A stretch of DNA of 64,000 nt. Source: Brasenia schreberi (Eukaryota; Streptophyta; Magnoliopsida; Nymphaeales; Cabombaceae). A model generated the notes under the pieces. The model was not told where the DNA came from. It searched no databases and saw only the letters and a program-made list of their open reading frames with translations. Position 1 is the first letter of the stretch; the number at the start of each line of letters is the position of its first letter. The stretch spans positions 8,712,501-8,776,500 of the forward strand of contig JAYKKT010000074.1 of assembly GCA_036023115.1 (NCBI GenBank). The letters run 5' to 3'. Position numbers and translations under genes: made by a program. Positions 24,317 to 36,300 of this stretch are shown piece by piece.

Positions 24317-25671
24317 TACGAAGGGGCATTACTTTTGGTGGGAATTGTCTCTTGGGTAGGGGTGGGGAGGCGTAGCATTTGTGCCACTAAAATAGCAAAT
24401 TGCCAACAAAACATGCCACCACAGTGGAACACTGTTATAGTGATCAGGCTTAGATTGAATTCAGATGTATACAAAAAAAGGGATTGAAAACAGATCCAAT
24501 TCAATAGACATGATATGTTTGGATCCAACTCATCTCGGGATGAAAGAATGCATGGCCAAAACATCAGTCATGCTTCCAAACGGAGTTTAATGTAATTGGT
24601 TCAATTACATGGCATGTGTTCATGTATTAACCTGCATTAAGCTTCAAATGCAAATTAGATGCATGTAGTTAATCATATATATCCTTTTTTACATGCAAGG
24701 TTTACTGCTAACCAGTGTTGGATTAAGAACAAATTTTGGGTGTAAACGTATTCACTCTGATCACATCTCATGGAAAGGGAAAACCATGAAAAGAGCAACT
24801 TGTCCACTCGTTTCACAAGAAGAATAGCTCAAAAGTTGGGGACCTACCTCTCATATCTTCCTTGCGGGGCTCTCTGTGATTGGTCTGTATAACTTGGCTC
24901 AACAAGTTGAGAGGGGCTAGTCAATCCTGGCTTGCACAGAAAAGGAGGTGAGAAACACATTCGCTTTTTCGTGTTGGCATGAGCTAGGACTTAACGTCAA
25001 TGGCAGCACAAAAGTGTGAGAAACAGCAAATGCGGAGTTTCCACGCCCACATAAGAAATACGAAAGCATCTAACAAAGGCAAAACTTTGAACTTTTATTG
25101 TAGACTTGACCTCTATGACAGCCACAAAACCTTCTTGCAGTGTCTGACGATGGCCACCAAACACATGAAATGATGTTGAAAAATATTCTGTTCCACTAAA
25201 ATATATATATAATTTTAGCGACCCAATGTTAGGTCCAAACCATACTGATGTTTTCTTGTTTTCTTTGGTATGTTAGAAAGTTGATATAAAGATCAATGCA
25301 CCATAAGATGATTAAAAGTCCAATTGTACTGCAATTCCTTAAGAAAAACAATGGTTTAAGAGCCTACATCCATATTTTAACCACATTTAACACATGAACT
25401 TGGTAAGAAAATGATCGTAAGCACAAACTTCGATTGATCCATGTGAGTAAAAGAGCACCACCATAAGATATGATTCCACTGGACCATCACACCGTTGCTG
25501 ATTCTTCTTTGGGCATGGTGATTGGGTCGGGGGGATGGTTATCCTGTCTCTTCACCGCGACACTAGTCCTGCATAGGAATGACATTTCATCAGGTTTGGG
25601 AATGTGATATGATTCTGAAAGGATGAAATGAGCATAAGAAGTCTCAATAAGATCTCATTTTTTAAGAAAAC

Positions 25672-25738
25672 TCTCTCTCCACACACACACACACACATAC
25701 ATATGTGTGTGTGGAGAGAGAGAGAGAGAGAGAGAGTA
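25672..25738. repeat. Palindromic microsatellite cluster
   Basis: CTCTCTCCACACACACA is mirrored by TGTGTGTGTGGAGAGAG around a short CATACATA centre, giving a long hairpin of simple repeats. Confidence 0.75.
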
Positions 25739-28700
25739 AAAGTGGGCGCTTGTCCTGTTGGTCATCCAATTGGCAATGGGCGTTCCCAATCTTTTGGCAA
25801 ACTCACTCCTAGGTTGCTTAACCCAGACAAAAGAGATAAAGCAGTGTGTAAAGCTGTTTTAGATTGCATACAATGAAATGGATGGATTGAGTTGTCCTAT
25901 TGCAGCTGACCAGGATTTCCACATATCACATGCTTTGTGTTTAGATGCAGGCACATTTCTTTTACGTGCATATCTGCATCAAAGTACGCTTCTTTTATGT
26001 CCTGTCTCTGTAAAGTGCACCCAGTTGAGCTCACACCCTCCCTTTTACTGCCCCCCTTCAGTAAAGCTATGGTTCTATAAAGATGCCTGTGCCCAATGGG
26101 GTTCGAACCTGATATCTTGTTCAGCCTTCCCCCACCACATTACAGTGCGTTACATAACACTCATTCATGTAAATACATGACCCCCTGTGCATACGCTCTA
26201 TGTTCAGAGACTGTCTTGGTTGATGGGTGTCTCTAGATGCAAAGATTGATTCGTTTCTTCAAATATGTCTTGAAAAGTTTCAGTTAATTTCAATTCTCTA
26301 GATATCAAACACCATTTCATCTTCTTTGTCTTGACATTAGATACCATTAAAGTTCAAGCTTCATGGGATAAATCATCAATGCATCTTGCCGTATATACAG
26401 TAGTCTGTTCTTTATTAAGTCAGTGGGATGTTTGTTTTGTGTTTCTGTACGTGTGTGTGTGTGAGACACATAGCGAGAGATGCAAATTATATATATAAAA
26501 TAGCTGCTCGTGCCTAAACAGGAAAGGCCAGGAAAAGGGCAATTCCAAGAAATTCATATAGTTAAATGGATGCTGTCAAGTTCAAACTAAAACCATGATT
26601 TTGAATATAATTGCATCTCCACACAGAGAACTTAGATGGTAATTCAGAAGCAATGCAATTAGTTGACGGGAATGTCCGGAACCAATGTTATCAGAAAAAA
26701 AAACAATGGAAGGATGATACAAATCAAACAAGGGAGAAATTATATGGAAAAGTCCAATTTGAAGGAAACAACCTAACCTTATATATTTTGATAAGTTGGG
26801 TGTATTTTAGGTGACTCGATTAGTACACAGACTTCAAGGTAGAGTGGCTGTGTACCTGAGCCACAATTCTTGCCCTTTAAGAGGCTGACCTGCTAAAGGG
26901 GTGATTTCAATGAGTTCTACCTGTAATATATGCATTTTTTCTGTTCAAGAGGCACTATACTCTCAAAATAAAGGCGCCATTAACATATATTGCTACCTTC
27001 ATGACCTTCAAGTCCTATCCTCAGCATATCTTCTCATACCTCCCATACACATCCCTTGTATCACTCATGAACCATTCCATTGAAAACGTGTTTTCGCAGA
27101 TAGAGACATGCGCTTGCTGATAGATGAACTTTTGGAGAGTCAACTGTTAAGTTCTATTTCGCTGATTCCATGAAGCATGATGAGAACTTTGGGAATTGCA
27201 GATCTATCATGTTTTTTTATATGTGTGGACTTTGTCTCATTCAACATCATCATGAAGCCATCTTATCAGCTCCCTGTTCATTTGTATCTGATCTAAATAT
27301 TGAGTGGCTCTATGAATCTAAAATACCTCCCTCAAAACCATAATCAAATCGATACAGCTTCCTGTGTCCTAGTTCCAGTTAGTAGGTGCGCAGATGATGC
27401 TTCTAAGTCACTGTCAGACAGAGCTTCAACCATTCTTTTTGATACTTCGATACTCATAGAACTTCAAATGGAATTCAAAAGTCTTCGTGATGTTAATTAC
27501 CTGCAATTTGCATCATCCCTATATGCACTTACATGTGGCATACTTGGCCAATTTGCTTTTCTTGTTCTGTAATCTAAATGCAGAAATGCACATCGTTCTC
27601 TAACTGGGCGTATCTCTTAATATGAGACAATCAACAACTATAACCCATTGATCACACAACTTAAATGCAACATCTCCCTTGAATTTGTCCTACCAGTTAG
27701 TGGTAAATGCATACCGACCATCTGCTTATGGAAGTGAACCCTACTATAATTCAAACAATTTGCTCTTAACAGCTTTAAGAAATTAAAGTGTCAATGTTCT
27801 ACCTACGAATTTACATTTTAAACACACATATATCTGTGTTCATGATTCGCTTATTTTGCAAAATTATCCAGGGAATTCTACCATAAATGCTGATTCAATT
27901 ATCTGTCTGAGCTCGATGTATGCCTCAATTATGCTGTAAAAAGACTTATCAGATATGTTTGTAACTTTCAGGTCTTATCACAAGTGGCATTTGCTAAAAT
28001 ATTTCTCAAATTGGTGAACAAAGAAATTTTACCAATATAGCTATAATTCCCTAGGATTGACATTCAAACTTTTCGTGCATACTTTCTATGGTTCCTCTTT
28101 GGCATGCTGGATTTTCTGTCACGCTCAAACAATCATGTTTGTGTCCAAAGAGAGGACTAGCAAAGGAATCTCAATACTTAACTGAAGAAACAGCGGGATC
28201 ATGATTCACATAATGCTGCATTCTAAAGTTCCATGTATCACCAACATTGATGACGTTCCTGTAAGTACTGAAAGGCTACTAAATCACATCAGAATGATCG
28301 AGAAGAATAAAAAATTAGGTGCAAATATTTTCACTACTGGACTGCAGCTATGTCAATTTATATATCATGTATTGTATTCTTCGTAAACACATCCTGGCAT
28401 GTTATGTGGTGTTATGTGGAAGTCCTACATATTCTGCAGATTGGTGTTATTTCTGTTTATATGGTACCATTACAGCATGCGCATTCTACTACAATCTAGA
28501 CAAAACTCATACAAATTTTATGCATCTTGTGTCTGTTACATTGCATATTGTGTGCAGAATCGTCACTGAAACATGGCATGATATATTTGTTCATTTCATT
28601 TGCACTCCAACAAAATGTTAATCCAATACTGCATGTTCAGTGATATTTCTACAACCCATCTATCATCAGAAAAAGGAGTGATTTCTCAACAACCTCATCT

Positions 28701-29559
28701 GAAGAAAATAGAACTCAGTTGAAACTGAAGCTATCCCCACTGTGTCACATAGATGTGGTCATCGAAAAGCATGTAAGATGTCAATAGAACAAGCTTCATT
28801 AGGTTAGGTAGTATCACATTCAATACCAAGTTGGGTTCCACCAAGTGTGAACCATCACATGCGCCTTGAACTAGATGATCAATAGTGCATTGCCTCTTTC
28901 TTCATGTGTATTGAGCTGATGAACTTCACTTATTATGCTTTGGTCTACTATAATTGAGCTTAGCAGGAGCTGCTTGCTTGAGCCCCTTTGAACTATTCAA
29001 GAAACCTTCATGATGTGCACTTTTCAACCTTGAACTTTATTCATCAAAATTTAAGAGAACATATGGATCATAATCTAATTCTTGGATTCTTTTGGCTTTG
29101 GACCCAAGATCGATGGCTGGCTATGACCCACTTCGAGCGTGAAGCTAGGGTCAACCCTTATTAGCAAAACCCGGTTTGGTTTGGAGTTGAACCACCGGGC
29201 TGGTTTTTAACGATCCATGTCCAACCCAGGCACGTTCGGTTTGGAACCGGACCAACGGTTTGAACTAGAAGTGAGCTGGGCTAAACATGACCGGGAACCA
29301 TACCTCTAATTCAGATACAGCTCCTCCTTGAAAATGAAATCAGAACTGATACTGGTCATTTCAAACTGCCGATTCGGTCTCTTGCTATAACTATTTTTAA
29401 AGTTACAGGTTTTTTTAACATGCTGCGTGGTTCAGTTCTAATCCATGGTATGAGGCGAATGGGAAAATGCGGTTTTTTTAACTGCCGGATCGGATTTACC
29501 CAGAACCGAACATGGCTATCTTATACTAGCAAATCATTCTTTTCTGTTTTACAAAATTA

Positions 29560-29641
29560 TAGTCTGGTGGGGAGTTCGACACTCAGGGGGTGCATGCGTG
29601 GTGTGTGTTAAGGCTTTGGCCTCCTCTTGTAACAAAAAAAA
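29560..29641 (+). repeat. SINE-like repeat with A tail
   Basis: GGGGAGTTCGACACTCAGGG (B-box-like), then GGTGCATGCGTGGTGTGTGT, TTAAGGCTTTGGCCTCCT and an A run. Same order as the repeat at 10002-10099. Confidence 0.5.
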
Positions 29642-29827
29642 TAGCAACCCATCTCTAGAGACGAGTTCCAGTTTCATGACTAAGAATCCGAATATAGCCG
29701 ATTGAATCTGCTGTGAGGAAATGCTGGGTTTTGGTTTGGCGTTGATTGGTTCAGTTACGTTCCCGTAACACATTCCCATCTTTTCAATATTTACGTGTTT
29801 GTCGGGAGCGTTTTGTTGTCCCCACTC

Positions 29828-29934
<107 letters not shown>

Positions 29935-29994
29935 TCTTCCTGTGCATCATCGTATTCCTCGCTGTATCATCACTCTCTCCCCGTGAAGTAGAAG

Positions 29995-30366
29995 ATGACG
30001 GTTGCTCTTCTTCATCACGCTTTCTCCCTATCTTCACCAACTTCTTTATTGACCACCAAGCAATCCCATCTCGAAAGAGGGCTCTCGTTTCATCCGACGC
30101 TATCGAGATTGAAACCGGCGAGCAGGAGGTTCAAAGTGGAGGCTGTGGGCGGCACTATGCGCGATGCCAAGGATTTCACCGTGGGCGAGGACCTGCCGGA
30201 GGACTACGGAGAGTGGTACCCCAGGAAGGAGGCAGGCGAAAGGCGGCGAGCGGGCGTCGTGCTACACCCCAGCTCCCTTCCGGGGCCGTTCGGGATAGGC
30301 GATCTCGGCGCCGAGGCTTTTCGGTTCATAGATTGGCTGCATTCCGCCGGATGCTCAGTTTGGCAG
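29995..30366 (+). CDS. DPE1: DPE1 exon 1 (residues 1-124)
   Basis: Transit peptide and the start of the GH77 domain ([20 protein letters not shown] ... GCSVWQ). Donor is CAG|GTGAGT. Confidence 0.93.
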
Positions 30367-33300
30367 GTGAGTGTTTTCGTCCTTGTGTCTTATATTTTGA
30401 TTTGCCAATCCTTGCCCTGAATCTTTCGAAATGAAACTATCCGTCTTTTTTTTTTAAATGTAACTTAGCGCTCCTTCCTGAATGATTACTTTTCGATTGT
30501 GGAATGTGCTTTTTAGATTTATAACTTGGATTTACGTATCTCATGTATTTTTTTTCTGCAAATGGATTCATGTCTTTACCCATAACCAAGACTTAGTCTG
30601 AAGTGAGATGAATTGAATCTGGTTTGGTTGAATATGGCTTCGAGTGAATGTTTGCACTTTGTAGTAGTTCGTTTGTAAAAATTATGTTGCTGTTGAAGTT
30701 ATTGAGGCGCTTTTGCATATGAAGCATCTGCGTTGATGATGTATATATTGTTAAGAGTCCTGTGGATTTTTCATGACTTCTTTCCATTGTTGGACGGAAG
30801 AGCTTGGGGAGGCCTCTATGAGGTAAATCCTCAGTTAACAATTGATCAGGTTTGGGGGTGTGGTTTATCCTTCAAATACGTAAATGTATCCACGCTATTG
30901 ATAAAGTTAAAATTATAAATAAAAGTTGATAAAAGTTGTGAACTTGAAAGAAACGCTTGCACGTTCTTTAGCCATCTCAAAAATCATCCTCACGAACCTC
31001 ACATGGCTAAGCGAAATTCTACTGTTACAATTGTGCTGAATATTGCTGTGACCTCCATTATGTAATTCTTACGTTTTCTCCACAAACCCTCAATCCTGGT
31101 AAATAACATCATCACAAACATAAACCTAACCTATTGCATAAAGCCATATAGTTGGCTGTTTTGTGGAGGTTTCCGTTGATCAGTTACAGCATTGTTCCTC
31201 ATTACAGATAGCCATAGCTTCAGAGTATATGCTTTAGTCTTTCTAAACCTTCTTTGGAATGTGAATTCCGTGCAGTATACAGTAATTGTGATCTTTATGA
31301 CAGGTTTTGTTTCATATTGTCCACAATATCGAAAGTACTATGTGAAAAGTAATATGCAGGGTTCACATGATTTCTTCTATAGACATGGATAATGCTTATC
31401 GACCTCTGATATACTGGGAAACTGACCCTTAGAAGAAGTTTAGTAGTTCTTTCCTGTCTTGTATTGGAAGGAAGCAATTAAACATGATCTTGCTTGTTTG
31501 GAGTTGAATGCTAATATGACACACGATCAAGCTTGGTGCTAAGAATCCATGTCAGTGTTGTCTGACGCGTATCGTATCGTGTATCGCTGGGCTTCACGAT
31601 ACGGGCGTATCGTATCGTATCGTATCGTACTTTAATATTAAAATAATGCAAAAAATAATTAAAAATTAATAAAAAATAGTAAAAAATCGAAAAAAATCAG
31701 GAAAAAATCAGAAAAAATCTGATAATTGCTTTAAATTCATATAATGTAAGTTTAGTACAGATTGAGCGTTCAGCATTGAACAATTGCATCCAAATTTACA
31801 TATTTTGAATCCAAAAAATAAAATACAGACATAGTTTACACTTTACAGTACACTACAGTTACATATAATGTTACATTTTACAAATTGTAATCAGGATCAT
31901 CAACTAAATAATCTTTATCTTCTCCTTGTTGCAGATCCTCATCATCATCAGCCACACCCACACCTTCTTCTTCAAAATCAAATTCTTCATCTCCATAATG
32001 TTGTTGCGCTTCTTCCAAATTAATCCAGGCAACGTCTTCTTCTGTTAGGAGGGCATTTTCTTCAGTGTCTTCCATAACCCAATCTTCTAATATATCAAAA
32101 TTATCCAAACTTATTGGATCGAACTGACTTTCTTCTCTATTTACCTTTTTTAATTGCCTACGACACAAACAAAGATAAACAATTAGTAAGTAATATTAAC
32201 AATTGAAAACTGAAGTTAAATAATATCGAATTGAAAATTTGAAAGTAATACAACATTACCTTTCACGAAGGCGCATGTTACAACGAATATAAACCAAATC
32301 ATTAAGCCTTTTGTGTTCCAACCTGTTGCGCTTTTTTGTATGGATGTGTTAAAAAACACTCCAATTTCTTTCACAACCTGTTGCACTACAGGTTTGGCTT
32401 AAGACTCTAACTGCAAAATCTCTAAGGTTTGGATAATCACTTCCAAACCTGTTCCACCAAACATCTGTAAAAAAAATATAAACATTAGAGACATAATAAT
32501 CCACAGTAATGTAAGATGCAACTTAAATATGAAAATAAACAATGTACCTGAACGCATCGTAGAGCGGTTGCGAATTGCAACAGGCAAACCCATCAAGTGA
32601 AGAGCATTATCATATATCTCCATCTCTCGATGTATCGCATCTACTATGCTCTCATCAGGGACTAATCTGTCGATGCATTCAATGATTCCTCGATTAACCT
32701 CACCGTCCCTTTTGAAGGTTGCTGAGTACCTCAATGATGGGTTTAGATACTAGACTGCTGCATGAATAGGCTGATGCAATTGTTTATTCCATCTACTATC
32801 AATTATTTTCCACACGGGCACATAATTTCTTTTTTTTTCCATTAAAGTCATTTCTGATCGCTTCTTTTGCCCTGTCTATGGCTTCATAAAGGTAGCCCAT
32901 AGATGGTTTCTCCTCGCTGTCAGCCAATCTCAAAACTTTCACTAAAGGACAAGTAATTTTTAATAATCTGATACATGCATTCCAAAATGAACTTCTAAAA
33001 ACCGTTTCTGCAATCTCATTTAACTTTTTGTTCCTTCTGTTTTGTGGCAATTCTGCAAATTGTTGCCACTCATCTGAGGAGAACATTCTCTTTAAAGCTT
33101 GCTTCTGTCTCACAATACTCTGTACAGATAAGAAGTTTGTTGCGAACTGAGTTGCAGTTGTGCGAAGAAGCTCTGCACCTTCTGTGTATCTCCTCATCAT
33201 ACATAAAACAAATGCATGGTTGTAAATAAATTTTGTAATATCTTGGCAACACTCAGTTGCTGCCTTTATTTCATCCATCTCACCAATGTCCTCGAGGATG

Positions 33301-36300
33301 AGATCTAAACAATGGGCTGCACATGGTGTCTAGTAGAAAGTCCCATAAATATCAGCTAACTCCTTTCCAGCTGCTTTGTAGTTAGCTGCATTATCTGTAA
33401 TCAATTGGGCTACATTTTCTAGCCCAACCTCTTGTATAACCTTATCAAATTCCTCTCGTAGGATCTCTGCAGTGTGCCTCTCCTCTGACATATCTAGAGA
33501 TCTCAAAAACATGAGTCCTTTAGGACAATATACAAGAAAGTTTAGCAATGTCCTTTCTCGCCTATCGGTCCATCCATCTGCCATGATAGTGCATCCTGTT
33601 TCCTTCCACGATTGTCTCAAAGTCGAACAGTATTGCTGCACTTCAATCACGGTGTGATCTAATATCTTCCCTCTCAACTTCTGATAAGAGGGCATCCTGT
33701 ATCCTGGACCAATGTTAGCAATTGCATCTGCCATTGCTTGAAAATGAAAACTGTTTGCTGCATTAAATGGAATGCATGCATCATAAAACCATCTGCCCAC
33801 TGCAAGGTCTGCTTGATCCTGCAGTTGTTCTGAAGCCATAGCAGCACGAATTCCTGGCTGAGCACCAGGTGTAGTGGAAGGAGGAAAGAACGAATGTATG
33901 CTAGAAGAAGAAGCTCTTCCTCTACTCCTTCCTGAACTTCCTCTTCTGCCACCTCCAAAGTTTTCAGCTGCAACCCTCTTTCCTCTGCTAGGTGCTCGCG
34001 AACTGCTACTACCAATATCTGTTCTAGCATCTGAAGGTAAATTATCAGTGAATCCAACTCCAGTGGCAGTAGCATCATCAACTTCTTCACACGTCTGGAA
34101 ATCATCCTTTTGTTGTCCCCTTTCCTGTATGCTCTCAATCATCTGCAAGCATTGCCATTTAATACCTTCTGGCACACTTCTAACTCTGCCTGTGCATGGA
34201 GCAACTTCTTTCCTAGTTCCTGCTAGGTGGTGTTTCAACCTTAAAATTCCACCACTAACCACCTTTTCACAAAATAAACATCTGATTTTTAACCTTGAAC
34301 CCTCAACTGGTATACCCCACTGCCATGCCGGATCATCAGACTTTGAATGAGAGTCTCTACCACCCCTTCCTGCCATCTCATTGGAGTACTTTAATTCAAA
34401 CAAAAACCTGAAAATAAAAGCACTTCGTAAATCCCCCAATCTTCAAATAACACTCAAATCGAGTGTCTCCCACTTCATGAATGCAATAAAAATCGTATAC
34501 ACACACTTAATAACTTCATATTTTGTCATTCAAAAAAAAAACTGAAATAACACAAAAAACAATAAATATAAAGGAAAAAAAAGGAAAAAATATTAAAAAT
34601 ATACCTAAATCCGAGTTTGGAGGCTTGGACGGACACCGTAGGGCACGATTTTAGAGCTTTGAACACCAATGAGGCGAAAACCGACTCTTAGGGAGCTTGA
34701 AGAACCCAAAAGGAGAGAGGAAACCCGCGAAAAATCGCGGGTTTCTCTCGGGCCGGGACCCTTTATAAGGGTCCCAGGGCGTATCGCCCGTATCGTGCGA
34801 TACGGGCCGTATCGCCCGTATCGTGCGATACGGGCCGTATCGCCCGTATCGTGCGATACGGGCCGTATCGCACGATACGGTGCGATACGCTCGCACCTGC
34901 GATACGGGGCCCCGTATCGTATCGTGGTGGCCCACGATACGGACAGCACTGATCCATGTAGTGGTCCCCACCTAGTATGGGAAAGGGCTTGGTTTGGTTC
35001 ATTGTTTCCTGTTTATATGTGAATTCCTACATGTGACTCCACAATATTACATACTTTTTGATGAGTGTGATAAAGGTTTCTTGTGATGATCATGTTGCTT
35101 CACATAAAAATTATCGACCCCTGATATACTGGGAAACTGGCCCTTATAAGAAGTCCAGTAGTTATTTCCTGTCTTGTATTGGGAGGAAGCAATTAAACAT
35201 GATTTTGCTTGTTTGGAGTTGAATGCTAATATGACATGATCGAGCTTGGTGCTAACTGCTAAGAATCCATGTAGTGGTCCCCATCTAGTATGGGAAAAGG
35301 CTTTATTTGGTTCATTGTTTCCTGTTTATATGTGAATTCCTACATGTGACTCCACAATATTACATACTTTTTGATGAGTGTGATAAAGGTTTCTTGTGAT
35401 GATCATATTGTTTCACAAAAAAATTGTCTGTGATGAAGTTTAAATCTTTATGTTGCATATGTTTCTCCTTAGTCTTTCTATAGATTCAGCGTTTTTCTTT
35501 ATTACGTTGGTCATGGTTCTTTCATTGTATGTTTTTTATGTTTCCATATATTATGTGACCATTCTATGACATTCTTTCGTGATATGACTAGGTCCTTCCT
35601 CTGGTTCCTCCAGGGCGAAAAGGTGGTGAAGATGGGTCGCCCTATGCAGGCCAGGTATTGTCCATGGAAGTTGCACTTGCTTTTTGTAGGTGTGAAAGAA
35701 TCAAAATCTACTATGACAATGCTAACATAAGCATGTTGAGGTGCCTTGGTGTGAGAGATGCTATACACTCATGGCTACAAGCCACTGGCAGCAGTAGCTT
35801 TACTGTGCATTATCGTATTCACATTAAGAAGATCTCAGTTTCTTTGATGCCATTGCCAAGAGCTTAAGGTCTTGCATGTGGAAATTGTTTAAGAATTTTA
35901 ATCTAAAATGGAGGTAAAATATTGTGCGCTCATATCCGTGCATGCTGTGTTATTGCCAAGGGCTTAATGATTTCTGGTATCCAACTTTTTCTTTATGAAT
36001 TTAATTTTCTTGATGCCATATCTAATCTTTCTCCTTCACGTGAGGCACTTGTGCACTCATGTTATAAACATTGCTGCAGTCTGCCACTTATACGGGCCTT
36101 ATCGTATCATAGATAAAGGGGTGTATTGTAAGCTGGTTGTGTATCAGCTTGTAGCGGTATGTCCTAGTCTTATAAAAGTGGTAAGGATTGATCTGATTTT
36201 TTTCCTTTTTGGCAAGAGAGACGTCTTACCTTGAAGGGTGACCTCTCTAGAATGGCAACCAATCATGATCATGTCCAACTTTGGTAGGTTGCACAATTGT

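Larger units (their letters stand above)
21170..29827. other. Intergenic region between the GRAS gene and DPE1
   Basis: The first few hundred bases are probably GRAS 3' UTR. Beyond the RTE tail and the inverted-repeat candidates listed separately, no supported gene is visible. Open frames are at most ~114 codons and show no domain resemblance. Confidence 0.5.
31553..34951 (-). mobile_element. hAT transposon (copy 1) with TIRs and 8-bp target duplication
   Basis: 3.4-kb element in DPE1 intron 1. Ends are CAGTGTTGTCTGACGC on the left and, reverse-complemented, CAGTGCTGTCCGTATC on the right. Both flanks carry the 8-bp duplication ATCCATGT (31545-31552 and 34952-34959), as expected for hAT. The subterminal regions are full of GTATCG/CGATAC motifs. 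It encodes a broken transposase on the minus strand. Confidence 0.93.
31396..35425. repeat. Tandem ~310-bp duplication containing RTE 3' ends, first copy split by a hAT element
   Basis: Unit A is 31396-31552 plus 34960-35110, and unit B is 35111-35425. Both run from TTATCGACC(T/C)CTGATATA to GTTTCTTGTGATGATCAT. Each contains a diverged RTE 3' end: GAAGCAATTAAACATGAT...AAGAATCCATG...TAGTATGGGAAA.GGCT. The hAT at 31553-34951 interrupts unit A only, so the duplication predates the hAT insertion or was formed without it. Confidence 0.8.

Noticed and set aside
26088..26165. Antisense SINE or tRNA relic (GGGGTTCGAACCTGATATC)
   Set aside because: It has a B-box-like motif only; no A box at the right distance and no A tail.
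27300..27572. 90-codon plus-strand frame in the gap before DPE1
   Set aside because: No similarity to any family I know, no splice partners, and composition typical of the surrounding non-coding DNA.
33330..34439. Domesticated hAT transposase (host gene) rather than a transposon
   Set aside because: TIRs, 8-bp target duplication, several stops and a sister copy with different stops show a decayed mobile element.
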